Origin: a virus
Virus record (IMG/VR): IMGVR_UViG_3300024999_000067
Coordinates: 22,589-86,588 of that record
Direction: 5' to 3' (one strand)
Length of the DNA stretch: 64,000 nucleotides
In this document: positions 8,689 to 16,823 of the stretch, piece after piece
How positions within the stretch are numbered: the first letter of the stretch is position 1
Layout: each line of letters opens with the position of its first letter
Made by a program: the position numbers and the translations under genes
The notes under the pieces: generated by a model
What the model saw: only the letters and a program-made list of their open reading frames with translations
Databases searched by the model: none
Told to the model about the DNA's origin: nothing

Positions 8689-8861
8689 AGAAAATCTGGT
8701 TCTTTCTTTTATGTCGTATTGGTATTCATAGACGGAAGCAGCACTACGTAGAGAACATAACCACCGATAGTGATGCTGTTATAACAGTGGGTTGGTGGGA
8801 CTGTCACGATTGTGGTGCCAGTAAAATAAACTTCTTTTACGGTAACAAACCATGGCTATAG
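8658..8861 (+). CDS. Small CxxC protein of unknown function
   Basis: An AGGAGG site lies six bases before the ATG. The 67-residue product is basic at its N-terminus (SRSFIKKIWFFLLCRIGIHRRK) and ends with WWDCHDCGASKINFFYG, a CxxC pair in a Trp-rich context. An earlier Cys and His could complete a metal site. The start lies inside the membrane-protein gene and the end overlaps the next small gene by 10 bases. No family is recognised. Confidence 0.55.
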   Translation: MGRVESRSFIKKIWFFLLCRIGIHRRKQHYVENITTDSDAVITVGWWDCHDCGASKINFFYGNKPWL

Positions 8862-9025
8862 CAAGAAAGAAGCAAGTAACCCGTATTGAACTTGATCTTA
8901 AAGAGTATGAAGCAAAATGGTTATTGAATATGTTGCAGAATTCCTTTGAAGAAAACGAATCACTGGAACATAAGGAAATAAGGGAATCTCTATTTACCGA
9001 AATAAAGGAGGCTTTGGATGAGTAA
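8852..9025 (+). CDS. 57-residue helical protein of unknown function
   Basis: The frame runs from ATG 8852 to TAA 9025. The product (MAIARKKQVTRIELDLKEYE...) is highly charged and predicted to be mainly alpha-helical. It overlaps the gene upstream by 10 bases and the clamp-loader start by 8 bases. Its AAAGGAGG-containing end provides the ribosome binding site for the loader gene. The overlaps on both sides and regular codon use support a real gene. Confidence 0.55.
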   Translation: MAIARKKQVTRIELDLKEYEAKWLLNMLQNSFEENESLEHKEIRESLFTEIKEALDE

Positions 9026-9950
9026 CAGTTTACCGTTGAAGTATAGACCAGAATATTTTGATGAAGTATATGGCAATGACGCTGCCATTAAATCAGTTGA
9101 ATCAATGCTAGACAGGGATTTTAAAAATATCCCCAAAAGTTGGCTTTTCACAGGAGCAAGTGGTTGTGGCAAGACTACAATGGTCAGGATCATTGCCAGA
9201 ATATTGGAATGTGCTGATACCGATTACCATGAATACAATGCAGCAAATACAAATGGTGTAGACACTATACGGGAGATTAATGCTACGTCAAGACTTTCCC
9301 CTATGGGTGGTAAGGTAAAGGTTATCTTACTCGACGAAAGCCATATGATATCGTCGGCAGCACAGAATGCTATGCTTAAAATGCTTGAAGATTCACCAAA
9401 GTATACATTCTTTTTTCTGGCTACAACAAATCCAGAGAAGATGATTCCAGCAATCAAAACCAGATGTGTTGCAGTAAACATGAAGTCTCTACCGTCTAAC
9501 ACTGCTTATTCTTTAGTTAAGGATATAGCAGAAGCGGAGAAGGTAGCAGTTCCTAATTCAGTTCTGAAAGCTATCAGTATGGCATGTGGTGGTTCTGCAA
9601 GAGAAGCAGTGAAGTTACTGGACCAGGTTATCGATATCGAGAAAGAAGAAGATGCTCTGGATATGATTGAGAAAACCATAAGTTGTGAGACTTCAGTACG
9701 TGACTTATGTATGGCTATGATGGAAGAGAAACCGTGGAAGATTCTATCCAAGATTATAACTGATCTTGATTCAGACCCAGAAGCAGCAAGGAGAAGTATT
9801 CAAGGATGGTTTTCCAAGGTTCTTTTGGATAAAGGGGATATGAGATCCGCTATGATTCTGGAATCATTTTCTGAAAACTATTTTGATAGTGGTAAGGCAG
9901 GGCTGATTCTCTCTTGCTTTTCTGTATTTACGGAGTATAGCAGAAAATGA
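9018..9950 (+). CDS. Clamp loader ATPase subunit (DnaX/RFC-like AAA+)
   Basis: The 310-residue protein has the KYRPEYFDEVYG N-terminus typical of clamp loaders. It then has a Walker A motif GASGCGKTT (residues 45-53), Walker B VILLDESH (about 104-111) with the SSAAQNAMLKMLEDSP segment after it, and an ATTNPEKMIPAIKTRC sensor region (the SRC-type arginine finger is here TRC). It would open the phage sliding clamp on primed DNA using ATP. Only one loader gene is seen, so it may act as a homo-oligomer or with host subunits. Confidence 0.88.
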   Translation: MSNSLPLKYRPEYFDEVYGNDAAIKSVESMLDRDFKNIPKSWLFTGASGCGKTTMVRIIARILECADTDYHEYNAANTNGVDTIREINATSRLSPMGGKVKVILLDESHMISSAAQNAMLKMLEDSPKYTFFFLATTNPEKMIPAIKTRCVAVNMKSLPSNTAYSLVKDIAEAEKVAVPNSVLKAISMACGGSAREAVKLLDQVIDIEKEEDALDMIEKTISCETSVRDLCMAMMEEKPWKILSKIITDLDSDPEAARRSIQGWFSKVLLDKGDMRSAMILESFSENYFDSGKAGLILSCFSVFTEYSRK

Positions 9951-9979
9951 TTGATTCTATTAGTATAGTAAAGTAAACT
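9951..9979 (+). promoter_or_regulatory. Weak candidate promoter and inverted repeat before the recombination genes
   Basis: The 73-base gap is the longest in the first 12 kb. It contains TTGATT and, 17 bases on, TAAACT, a poor but correctly spaced sigma70-like pair. An AGTATA...TATACT inverted repeat lies at 9962-9982. A GGAGG site follows before the start at 10024. This could be a middle promoter for the ssDNA-binding and recombinase genes, but it may be chance in A+T-rich DNA. Confidence 0.25.
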
Positions 9980-10023
9980 TATACTTTCAGGAGGGAATAT
10001 TATATTTAACCATAGGAGAAGTT

Positions 10024-10533
10024 ATGGCAGATCGAATGAATGATTTTCGGATTGATAAACTCAATCTGGATATGGAATGTATTCGTCAAGCGGAACTGTA
10101 TAAGGAATACAGTGACAACTTGGCTTCCGCAGTTTTTAATAAAGATAAATGCAAGGAGGAATTGGCAGTATTAAAAGCGGAAGTGGATTCTGAAATAAGG
10201 GCGGACCCTTCTGAGTATGGGTTTGAATCTGTACGTCCAACTGAGACCGCAATAATCAATGCAGTGATTCAAGATTCCAGAGTTGTAAAGAAAACAGAAG
10301 AATACCTGGAATCCTGTTATCAGGTAAATGTACTTGAAGGAAGTAAGTGGGCAATGGAGCAAAAGAAAACTGCTCTGGAACTCATTGTTAAATTATATGT
10401 TTCCGGTTACTGGGCTGACCCACATGTCAGTAAGACTGATGGTGAACAGTTCGAGAAACAAGTAGTGGATGAAGAAAGTGTTAAAGAATTGGAATCTAAT
10501 CCAAGAATGAAAAGGAGGCAGAAGAATGGCTAA
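10024..10533 (+). CDS. Helical protein encoded before the ssDNA-binding protein (possible recombination mediator)
   Basis: The 169-residue protein is mainly helical and charged, with a middle block PSEYGFESVRPTETAIINAV and a helical end AMEQKKTALELIVKLYVSGY. This layout is common in phage proteins encoded directly before a gp32-like ssDNA-binding protein. By position it could be a UvsY-like mediator, but the sequence alone does not prove that. It overlaps the next gene by 8 bases, so the two are probably translated together. Confidence 0.55.
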   Translation: MADRMNDFRIDKLNLDMECIRQAELYKEYSDNLASAVFNKDKCKEELAVLKAEVDSEIRADPSEYGFESVRPTETAIINAVIQDSRVVKKTEEYLESCYQVNVLEGSKWAMEQKKTALELIVKLYVSGYWADPHVSKTDGEQFEKQVVDEESVKELESNPRMKRRQKNG

Positions 10534-11488
10534 AGTATCCAAATTCCGTAGTCAGGAAGGGTACCACGAGGAATTGAAGAACAGAACAGATGAAACTGTT
10601 GGTGGAAATTATATCACCATTTTCGTCAAAGATACTGATCTGAATTTCTGGAAGGATAAAGAAGGGGATCACGCACTGGATGTTATTCCCTGGATATCGT
10701 CAGAGAACCACCCGAACTATCCGAAAGGTAAACCTGTATACAAGGTTGAGATTTGGGTACATAAGCGTGTAGGGCCAGAGAAAGGGGATTACATCTGTCT
10801 GAGAAATTATGGTGAAGATTGTCCTCTCTGTGATGCAAAATCAGAAGAGATGGCAAAGGATAATCCCAGGAAGAAAGTAGTTGAAGCACTGAAGGGTAGC
10901 CAGCGATGTCTGTATAATGTAGTTGTTTACACCGATAATCAGGAACAGAATGGTGTTCAGATTTGGGAAGCCAGTTCTTACCTTGCAGAAGGCCCGTTCA
11001 AAGAGACTGCAAAGAATAAGCGTACTGGTGAAAGGATTCCCTATTCTGATCCTGACCGTGGTAAGACTATTACCTTTACCATTGCTGGTAAGAGCAAAGG
11101 CAAGAAGTTGACTGGTATTGTATTTGAGGATCGACCAGCACCAATTGAGGACGACATTCTTGACCAGGCATATACCATTGAGGATTATCTGGTTAAACCC
11201 GAAGTGGAAGATCTGAAGCTTATTGCAAAGGCCGTTCTTTCTGGTGTATCCGATGATGACGATGAACCAGAATTACCTGTTCGTGGTCGTCGTAGAGGGG
11301 AAGATTCTGAGAAAGAAGAACCCGAAACACGTAAGGAAAGAGAAACTTCCAGACAGGAAGAGGAACCACCCCCACGTAGAGGTCGCAGAACTGAAGAAGA
11401 ATCTGGTGGGTTGAACGAAGAACCAGAACAAAAGAAAGAAGAGGAACCAGAACCTCCCCCGACCAGACGTTTACGAAGAAGGGATTAA
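10526..11488 (+). CDS. Single-stranded DNA-binding protein (gp32-like)
   Basis: The 320-residue protein has an OB-type core with IWVHKRVGPEKGDYICLRN and a GEDCPLCDAK zinc-site segment, as in T4 gp32-like proteins. The core runs to about residue 225. The last 80 residues are disordered and highly charged, alternating acidic blocks with RGRR patches (residues 253-318), which resembles the protein-recruiting tail of gp32. The basic patches within that tail are unusual, since SSB tails are normally only acidic. The recombinase gene follows after three bases. Confidence 0.8.
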   Translation: MAKVSKFRSQEGYHEELKNRTDETVGGNYITIFVKDTDLNFWKDKEGDHALDVIPWISSENHPNYPKGKPVYKVEIWVHKRVGPEKGDYICLRNYGEDCPLCDAKSEEMAKDNPRKKVVEALKGSQRCLYNVVVYTDNQEQNGVQIWEASSYLAEGPFKETAKNKRTGERIPYSDPDRGKTITFTIAGKSKGKKLTGIVFEDRPAPIEDDILDQAYTIEDYLVKPEVEDLKLIAKAVLSGVSDDDDEPELPVRGRRRGEDSEKEEPETRKERETSRQEEEPPPRRGRRTEEESGGLNEEPEQKKEEEPEPPPTRRLRRRD

Positions 11489-11491
11489 ACA

Positions 11492-12559
11492 ATGGCTACA
11501 CTAAAGAGAAAAGAAGTTTCTATTACTGCGGAAGAGTATTCTGATGCAGTTTCAGAACGGGAAGAAGAAAAAATCCCAATAGATACTTCTATCCTTGTCT
11601 CTACTGGTGTCACCCTCCTTGACCTTGCCATTTCTGGTGGCAGGGTCAAGGGTGGGGGTATGCCTGGTGGCATTATGGTAGAATTGTTTGGGGGATCAGG
11701 TTCTGGTAAGACTGCAATTCTTACAGAAATTGGAGCATCGGTACAAGCAAAAGGTGGTGAGGTTCATATCTGTGATCCTGAAGCAAGACTTGATCGGGAG
11801 TACACAAGAATAACTGGACTGGAACTGCCAAGAGACCATTACTATCGTCCTAATACAGTAGGGGATAGGAAAGATGCAAAAGGGAAAGTAACGGAATTAG
11901 GACTGGAAGGTATTATAATGGGGTGGGAACCCAAAAACCCAGATGTAATAAACCTTCTCGGTGCTGATTCTATTGCTGCTCTGTCTACTGCAATGGAGAT
12001 GGATGATGGTGATAAACGTGGGCAACGTAAGGCGAAAGAATTATCGGAACTGTGCCGTAAAACTGCAAGGATAATTGCCCATGAACATAAGCTGGTAGTG
12101 TTTACTAACCAGATAAGGGATGGGGAATTTGGTGTTACTACTCCTGGTGGACATGCTGTACCGTTTCATTCCTCTTTGCGAGTTGCCTGTAACCAAAAGG
12201 AAGTAATTAGAAAAGTAAAGAAGAATGAACATGGTGTAGAAATTAAAAAGGATGTTGGTATTATTTCCAATCTGTTTGTAAAAAAGAGTTCCATTGACGA
12301 TCCGTTCAGAACAGTACCTATGTACTTGATGTTTGGTATTGGAATAGATGATGTGCGTGGCAATCTTCAGTATTACAAGGACATGACCAAAGGAACCGTA
12401 TACGATTGTGTTGATAAAACCTATACTTCCTTGGACAAAGCCGTAGAATACATTGAAGAAAATGATCTTGAAGCAGAGTTACGAGAAATGGTAATTGATG
12501 TGTGGGAGAGCAATGAGGCTCTATTTAAAGTAAACCGTAAAAAGAAAAGGAGATTTTAA
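11492..12559 (+). CDS. RecA/UvsX-family recombinase
   Basis: The 355-residue protein has a RecA core: Walker A GGSGSGKT (about 68-75), a Glu/Asp-rich DPEARLD segment, Walker B INLLGADSIAAL (about 152-163), and TNQIRDGEFGVTTPGG, equivalent to the L2/MAW region of RecA. It should form ATP-dependent filaments on DNA coated by the ssDNA-binding protein encoded just upstream, and drive recombination-dependent replication and repair. An N-terminal segment of about 30 residues is variable and charged. Confidence 0.88.
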   Translation: MATLKRKEVSITAEEYSDAVSEREEEKIPIDTSILVSTGVTLLDLAISGGRVKGGGMPGGIMVELFGGSGSGKTAILTEIGASVQAKGGEVHICDPEARLDREYTRITGLELPRDHYYRPNTVGDRKDAKGKVTELGLEGIIMGWEPKNPDVINLLGADSIAALSTAMEMDDGDKRGQRKAKELSELCRKTARIIAHEHKLVVFTNQIRDGEFGVTTPGGHAVPFHSSLRVACNQKEVIRKVKKNEHGVEIKKDVGIISNLFVKKSSIDDPFRTVPMYLMFGIGIDDVRGNLQYYKDMTKGTVYDCVDKTYTSLDKAVEYIEENDLEAELREMVIDVWESNEALFKVNRKKKRRF

Positions 12560-12560
12560 A

Positions 12561-12731
12561 ATGGACTTATTTGCAGAAATAAAGAAAAAATTGGAAGAAA
12601 AGTGTAATGAACTGTTGGCAGAATTGAATGGTCGGCAGAGTAAAGCCGCATACAAGAGAGCGAGAAAGTTGACCTCGGAAATTACTGTAATCGGTAAACA
12701 ATACCGAAAGTTGTCTACTTCAGAAGAGTAA
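12561..12731 (+). CDS. 56-residue basic helical protein
   Basis: The frame starts with ATG one base after the recombinase stop, with AAGGAG upstream. The product (MDLFAEIKKKLEEKCNELLAEL...) is a charged helix followed by basic AYKRARKLTSE and a second helix. It may bind nucleic acid or the recombinase. No family is recognised. Confidence 0.5.
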   Translation: MDLFAEIKKKLEEKCNELLAELNGRQSKAAYKRARKLTSEITVIGKQYRKLSTSEE

Positions 12732-12741
12732 TATAAAGTTT

Positions 12742-12848
12742 ATGGTTGTGGCGGAATAGGTAGACGCTATGGTGCTTCCCAAGGGAGGGAACAATGAGCC
12801 AATATAAGGACACTCCTAAATGTAAGGTGCAAATCCTTACCAACCATA
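12742..12848 (+). tRNA. tRNA-like element, leucine-type D-arm, aberrant anticodon region
   Basis: The ends pair as a 7-bp acceptor stem (ATGGTTG with CAACCAT). The next bases, TG then GCGGAATAGGTAGACGC, match the U8/G9 and D-arm of bacterial tRNA-Leu. The 3' part forms a T-arm with loop TGCAAAT closed by GTAAGG/CCTTAC, six pairs instead of five. An AGGA-CAC-TCCT hairpin stands where a long variable arm would be. The middle, however, gives no normal 5-bp/7-base anticodon arm: TATGG can pair with CCAATA only around an extra hairpin (TTCCC/GGGAA) containing AAGGGAGGGA and an ATG. CCA is not encoded. It is therefore tRNA-like and may not decode. Confidence 0.5.
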
Positions 12849-12866
12849 ATATAAGGAGGATTAACT

Positions 12867-13070
12867 ATGGAACTATCTGTGGTAGAAGAACCTTTTTCAA
12901 TGACCAAAATATACACTATAAAGTTTAATTCTATGGAATTTTCGGAAGCCATGTTTAATCTTTCCGATATGGATCGTGCCGTTATACAAGACTGTGATAA
13001 ACCCGATGCAACTATAGCCGATAAATTACTCGCCCTTGAAATCATAGCGAGAAGGATTGAGCGGAAATGA
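12867..13070 (+). CDS. 67-residue protein of unknown function
   Basis: An AGGAGG site lies seven bases before the ATG. The product starts MELSVVEEPFSMTKIYTIKF, suggesting a beta hairpin, and ends with a helix ADKLLALEIIARRIERK. It overlaps the exonuclease gene by 4 bases (ATGA arrangement). No family is recognised. Confidence 0.55.
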   Translation: MELSVVEEPFSMTKIYTIKFNSMEFSEAMFNLSDMDRAVIQDCDKPDATIADKLLALEIIARRIERK

Positions 13071-13942
13071 AATATAAACGACTGGTAATCGATTGTTCAA
13101 GTCTCTGCTATGCTGATGCCTATTCCTTGAAAGGATTGAGGACCAGTGAGATAGAGACAAGCGTTATCTTTGGTTTTTTAAATCAGATACTTTCCCTCTC
13201 AGAGAGATTCAAAACCAATAGATTTGTATTTTGTTGGGACAGTAAAGGATCAAAACGGGAAGAATTATTTCCAGAGTATAAGTTAAAGCGTAGACAGAAA
13301 AAGAAAGATAGTACGGAAGATGAAAGGGCTTTTTACCAGTCCATGATACAGCAAATTATTAAACTTCAACAGGAAATTATTCCATCTATAGGATTCAGAA
13401 ATTCTTTTTCAGTTGACGGATTAGAGGCTGATGATATAATGGCTGATATAGTTATTGGTTATGAAGATTGTGTAATGGTTACAGATGATGAAGATTTATT
13501 CCAGATGTTAGAGTACGCCGATTTGTATAAACCAAGAACAGAAGTTCTTTGGACACCAGAGAAATTTAATAAAGAATATGGTATACCTGTTAAACAATGG
13601 GTAGATGTAAAAAGTATCGGTGGATGTACTTCCGATGAAGTGCCAGGAATACAAGGGGTAAGGGAAACAACTGCTATTAAATGGTTACTTGGTACTTTAA
13701 AGCCTACCCATAAAACGTATCAGGCTATTCTTGCTGGTAAAGATATTATTGAAAGAAATCGGCAACTGGTTAAACTTCCCTTTCCTGGTACACCAGAATT
13801 TGAACTGAAGAAAGATGAATTCAGTATGGGTAACCTGATGAAAGTTGCCGATGAATATTGGATTGATTCCTATAAGACCAAAATTGGAATGCAACGGTGG
13901 GAAAATTTCTTTAACAGGGGGCGGATATGTTCTCTTACGTAG
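13067..13942 (+). CDS. 5'-3' exonuclease / flap endonuclease (T5 D15-like)
   Basis: The 291-residue protein has the PIN-like core of FEN nucleases: VIDCSSLCYAD, VFCWDSKGSKRE, the acidic cluster DGLEADDIMADI, and VTDDEDLFQML. A helix-3-turn-helix DNA-binding motif follows (SIGGCTSDEVPGIQGVRE). The metal-binding Asp residues are present. It would remove RNA primers or flaps and resect ends. It replaces the N-terminal nuclease domain of Pol I, which is absent from the phage polymerase. Confidence 0.88.
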   Translation: MKYKRLVIDCSSLCYADAYSLKGLRTSEIETSVIFGFLNQILSLSERFKTNRFVFCWDSKGSKREELFPEYKLKRRQKKKDSTEDERAFYQSMIQQIIKLQQEIIPSIGFRNSFSVDGLEADDIMADIVIGYEDCVMVTDDEDLFQMLEYADLYKPRTEVLWTPEKFNKEYGIPVKQWVDVKSIGGCTSDEVPGIQGVRETTAIKWLLGTLKPTHKTYQAILAGKDIIERNRQLVKLPFPGTPEFELKKDEFSMGNLMKVADEYWIDSYKTKIGMQRWENFFNRGRICSLT

Positions 13943-14196
13943 TGGCTGATCCCAATCTGAATGACGAATACGGTAACCCCAGTAAAGAAGCTGGAATATA
14001 CATGGATGCCGAAGGAAAGATGTATGCTATGTGTAATACAAAATTGGCACAGAGAGTAATAGACGGATACTTTGGAATGTTTCAAGTTAAACTGGAGGCA
14101 ATAGATAAGGATGAGTGGGAAAAAGCGGATCACCGTTTCGTCAGCAAAGGCGAAGGGGAGAAGATTACAGCAACTGGTGGCACAGAAAGTATCTGA
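13927..14196 (+). CDS. 89-residue protein of unknown function
   Basis: The start lies inside the exonuclease gene with CAGGGGG upstream; the end overlaps the nuclease gene by 86 bases. The N-terminal half (MFSYVVADPNLNDEYGNPSKEAGIYMDAEGKM in two blocks) looks like a small beta domain. The final 25 residues share DNA with the next gene and may be less constrained. No family is recognised. Confidence 0.5.
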   Translation: MFSYVVADPNLNDEYGNPSKEAGIYMDAEGKMYAMCNTKLAQRVIDGYFGMFQVKLEAIDKDEWEKADHRFVSKGEGEKITATGGTESI

Positions 14197-14494
14197 TTTA
14201 CTGGGAATTCCTCATGGTAAGGATGAACTTATCCAGTCCAGAGAAATGGGACAGTCTGGTACTGATGTTAAACTGATAGGGGAAGCAAAGGAAAGGTTTC
14301 GGTTTTCCATAGAGTGCAAAGCGCAGGAGTCTTGGTCAATACATGACTGGATAGACCAGGCTAAAGGTAACAAGATTACTGGTACTGATTGGCTTCTTGT
14401 TGCCAAAAGATCAGGAAGTGAACCAGTAGCTGTTATGGATTTAGATACCTTTTTCCGATTGTTGAAAGCAAGACCAACTTTGAAAAGGAAATAA
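14111..14494 (+). CDS. PD-(D/E)XK nuclease, Holliday-junction-resolvase-like
   Basis: The 127-residue protein begins with a basic stretch and helix AKAKGRRLQQLVAQKV. The restriction-endonuclease fold follows: an Asp in GQSGTDVKL (about residue 52) and ECKAQ (about 69-73) give the D...ExK catalytic set. A late WLLVAKRSGSEPVAVM strand completes the fold. Length and layout fit Hjc-like resolvases or related phage branch-cutting nucleases. Its place between the 5'-3' exonuclease and ligase supports a role in resolving recombination intermediates. Confidence 0.75.
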   Translation: MSGKKRITVSSAKAKGRRLQQLVAQKVSDLLGIPHGKDELIQSREMGQSGTDVKLIGEAKERFRFSIECKAQESWSIHDWIDQAKGNKITGTDWLLVAKRSGSEPVAVMDLDTFFRLLKARPTLKRK

Positions 14495-14496
14495 CT

Positions 14497-15903
14497 ATGA
14501 GTTTAAAAACGGTACTGGAGCAGTTAACCATAATTGAAAACATAACATCTACCAATGATAAAGTAGCTAAACTTGCAGAATTTCTGGAAGATCCAACATT
14601 CCGTAAAGTAATTCAGTATGCCTATAATCAGGGATGGGCGTACAATCTGAAAGAAGTTAATTTCGTGGAAGAGAGTACCGCTACCGATATAAGCAACATT
14701 TTCGATTACCTTGACTTCCTGAAACAGAAAGGTGGTGCAACCAATGTTGAGAAAGCAAAGTTTAATTGGATATGTTCCATAGATAAAGAGACTATTGAAG
14801 TTGTTTCCAGGATATGTAAGAAAGATTTGCGGGCAGGGTTCTCTTTCAAAACTATTAACAAAGCGAAGAGAGGGATAGTGGAAGAAGTTCCATACCAGAG
14901 ATGTTCCACAGAAGATGAAATACATAGAGTATGTTATCCAGCTATTGTACAGAAGAAAGCAGACGGAATGTTTGCTTATGGATTTCCGTGGAAAGATGAT
15001 GAAATATTCACTACAAGATATGGTAATACATTCCATTTATTTGGTTACCTGAAAGAAGAACTTCTTGAACTGCTTAACGGTGAAAAGTTTGTTACTGTTG
15101 GTGAAATGGTAGTTATAGATGAAAATGGAAAAGTGCTTGATAGAAAGACTGGTAATGGTTTCCTCAACTCTTTTGTACAAGGTTGTGGCTCAGAAGAGAT
15201 AGCAGAACGAGTGGTTTACGTTCTATGGGGATTGATTCCATTTGAACATTACGAGAAACGATTCAGCCCTATACCATATTCACAGGGTTTTCCTAAGCTA
15301 TGTGGTATGGTAGATAAATTTCTCAACAAGAATTATCCTGCTGGTGGATTAGGACCGATAGAAGTTATTCCATATGAGATAGTGCATAGTGTAGACGAAG
15401 CCAGAGCATTCTACAAAAAGATGCGGGATAATGGATTTGAAGGGGCTGTACTGAAAGACCTCGGTGAAATATGGAAACCTACCACCAGTAGAAAGTTCAT
15501 CAAGATGAAGAACCGGGCTTTTGCTGAATTCAGGATCGTTAAAGCATTACCAGGAACCAAGGGAAAGCAGTACGAACATTGTCTTGGTGCTTTGATAGTG
15601 CGAACAGAAGACGGTGGTATTGTTACTGAGATAGGGAAAGGGTTCAGCAAAGAGGAACGGGAACGTGGTATTGAATGGTGGGATTCCCACTTTGATGATA
15701 TTGTTACCTGTTCTTTTGAATCAGTAATTACGGATAAAACCAATAGGGAAACAAAGAAATTGTTTCTGGAATCATTTGAGGAAACAAGATTCAATGAGAA
15801 ATGGGAGGCCGATACCACTGAGTATTGTGAAAAACAATGCAAACCGAAGAAAGAAGTGAAAGAGGAACCGAAGAAACTGAAAGTAAAATCGCTACTAATA
15901 TAA
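14497..15903 (+). CDS. ATP-dependent DNA ligase
   Basis: The 468-residue enzyme has motif I QKKADGMFAYG (the Lys that takes AMP lies near residue 152). Motif III-like EMVVIDENGKVLDRKTGNG follows, then DNGFEGAVLKD (motif IV) and RKFIKMKNRAF (motif V), and an OB domain with GIGKGF-type residues (EIGKGFSKEERERG). The first 130 residues are a helical DNA-binding domain. It would seal nicks after the 5'-3' exonuclease and polymerase. The Lys-rich C-terminus shares DNA with the next gene. Confidence 0.9.
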   Translation: MSLKTVLEQLTIIENITSTNDKVAKLAEFLEDPTFRKVIQYAYNQGWAYNLKEVNFVEESTATDISNIFDYLDFLKQKGGATNVEKAKFNWICSIDKETIEVVSRICKKDLRAGFSFKTINKAKRGIVEEVPYQRCSTEDEIHRVCYPAIVQKKADGMFAYGFPWKDDEIFTTRYGNTFHLFGYLKEELLELLNGEKFVTVGEMVVIDENGKVLDRKTGNGFLNSFVQGCGSEEIAERVVYVLWGLIPFEHYEKRFSPIPYSQGFPKLCGMVDKFLNKNYPAGGLGPIEVIPYEIVHSVDEARAFYKKMRDNGFEGAVLKDLGEIWKPTTSRKFIKMKNRAFAEFRIVKALPGTKGKQYEHCLGALIVRTEDGGIVTEIGKGFSKEERERGIEWWDSHFDDIVTCSFESVITDKTNRETKKLFLESFEETRFNEKWEADTTEYCEKQCKPKKEVKEEPKKLKVKSLLI

Positions 15904-16160
15904 GACCATATTTTGCAATTGTACAAAGTAAGAACCACCAGGGCATGCTTAATGCAATGGCAGAGGCTGCCAGAAAAACTTCATATAGTTTATTAGATTT
16001 TAAAGGAGCCATGGCTGCTATAAATTCACTTGGAATTAGTTTTATAGCAGCCAACAAAGCTTTAAGAGAGGCATTAGAATCATTCGGTAAGTTTAAAACT
16101 AACGGGAGAATTAAAAATGGAAGAATTTATTTTAAAAGGCGGGTACGTTACAAAAGATAG
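15837..16160 (+). CDS. Helical protein of unknown function, start uncertain
   Basis: The longest frame overlaps the ligase end by 67 bases and has no clear ribosome binding site. A shorter start at 15945 would keep MLNAMAEAARKTSYSLLDF, but residues just before it (IRPYFAIVQSKNHQG) also look natural. The product is helical (AMAAINSLGISFIAANKALREAL) with a basic tail RIYFKRRVRYKR. It overlaps the protease gene by 44 bases. No family is recognised. Confidence 0.5.
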   Translation: MQTEERSERGTEETESKIATNIRPYFAIVQSKNHQGMLNAMAEAARKTSYSLLDFKGAMAAINSLGISFIAANKALREALESFGKFKTNGRIKNGRIYFKRRVRYKR

Positions 16161-16812
16161 ACGGTTAGATAGAATCCCCGAGTTTGATGAAAGAAGCAAA
16201 ATGTATCGGGTAACTGCTCTGACAACAGAACGGCAACCCATAAATAAGATTCATTTATGTACTTCTGTTTTAGACCAAGGAGTGGAAGGGGCATGTGTGG
16301 GTTTTGGTTTAAGTCATGCATTATTGGCTGAACCATTCCAGATGAAGAAACAACTTATAACCCCTAAATTTGCCAGAGAAAAGATTTACTGGCCAGCACA
16401 GCACGACGATCCGTGGCCAGGTGGCTCATATCCTGGAGCAGATCCGTACTATGAAGGAACATCGGTACTGTCAGGGGTAAAGGTTCTCCATAAAGAGAAA
16501 TTGATTAAAGGATACCACTTTGCATTCAGTTTCACTGATCTGGTTATTGGTGTATGCTACAAAGGCCCACCAGTAATAGGGATAAAATGGTTTGAGGGTA
16601 TGCAAACACCTGACAAGAATGGTTTTGTTTTCCCTACAGGCAGATTGGTAGGTGGTCATTGTTTAATTATCTCTGGCATTAACTGGTTTGAAGAATACTT
16701 TCTGCTGCATAATTCCTGGGGAAAGAAGTGGGGAATATTTGGCCAGTGTAAAGTCCGTTTTGTTGACATGGCAAAGTTGATGGTAGGTGGTGAATTTATC
16801 TTCTTAACATAA
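16117..16812 (+). CDS. Papain-like (C1) cysteine protease
   Basis: The 231-residue protein has all papain-family hallmarks: the oxyanion Gln and nucleophile Cys in LDQGVEGACVGFG (residues 51-63), the catalytic His in GGHCLIISG (about 187-195), and Asn in LLHNSWGKKWG (about 204-214). There is no signal peptide, so it should act in the cytoplasm or in the particle. It lies among replication genes, not beside the head genes, which have their own S49 protease. Its target may be a host protein or a phage precursor; neither is shown by the sequence. Confidence 0.85.
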   Translation: MEEFILKGGYVTKDRRLDRIPEFDERSKMYRVTALTTERQPINKIHLCTSVLDQGVEGACVGFGLSHALLAEPFQMKKQLITPKFAREKIYWPAQHDDPWPGGSYPGADPYYEGTSVLSGVKVLHKEKLIKGYHFAFSFTDLVIGVCYKGPPVIGIKWFEGMQTPDKNGFVFPTGRLVGGHCLIISGINWFEEYFLLHNSWGKKWGIFGQCKVRFVDMAKLMVGGEFIFLT

Positions 16813-16823
16813 TGGTGGTGTAA

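Noticed and set aside
12794-12928. A 44-codon frame starting inside the tRNA-like element after GGGAGGG
   Set aside because: It overlaps the next gene out of frame, has no recognisable fold and would be unusual in composition. It is kept only as part of the tRNA-like finding.
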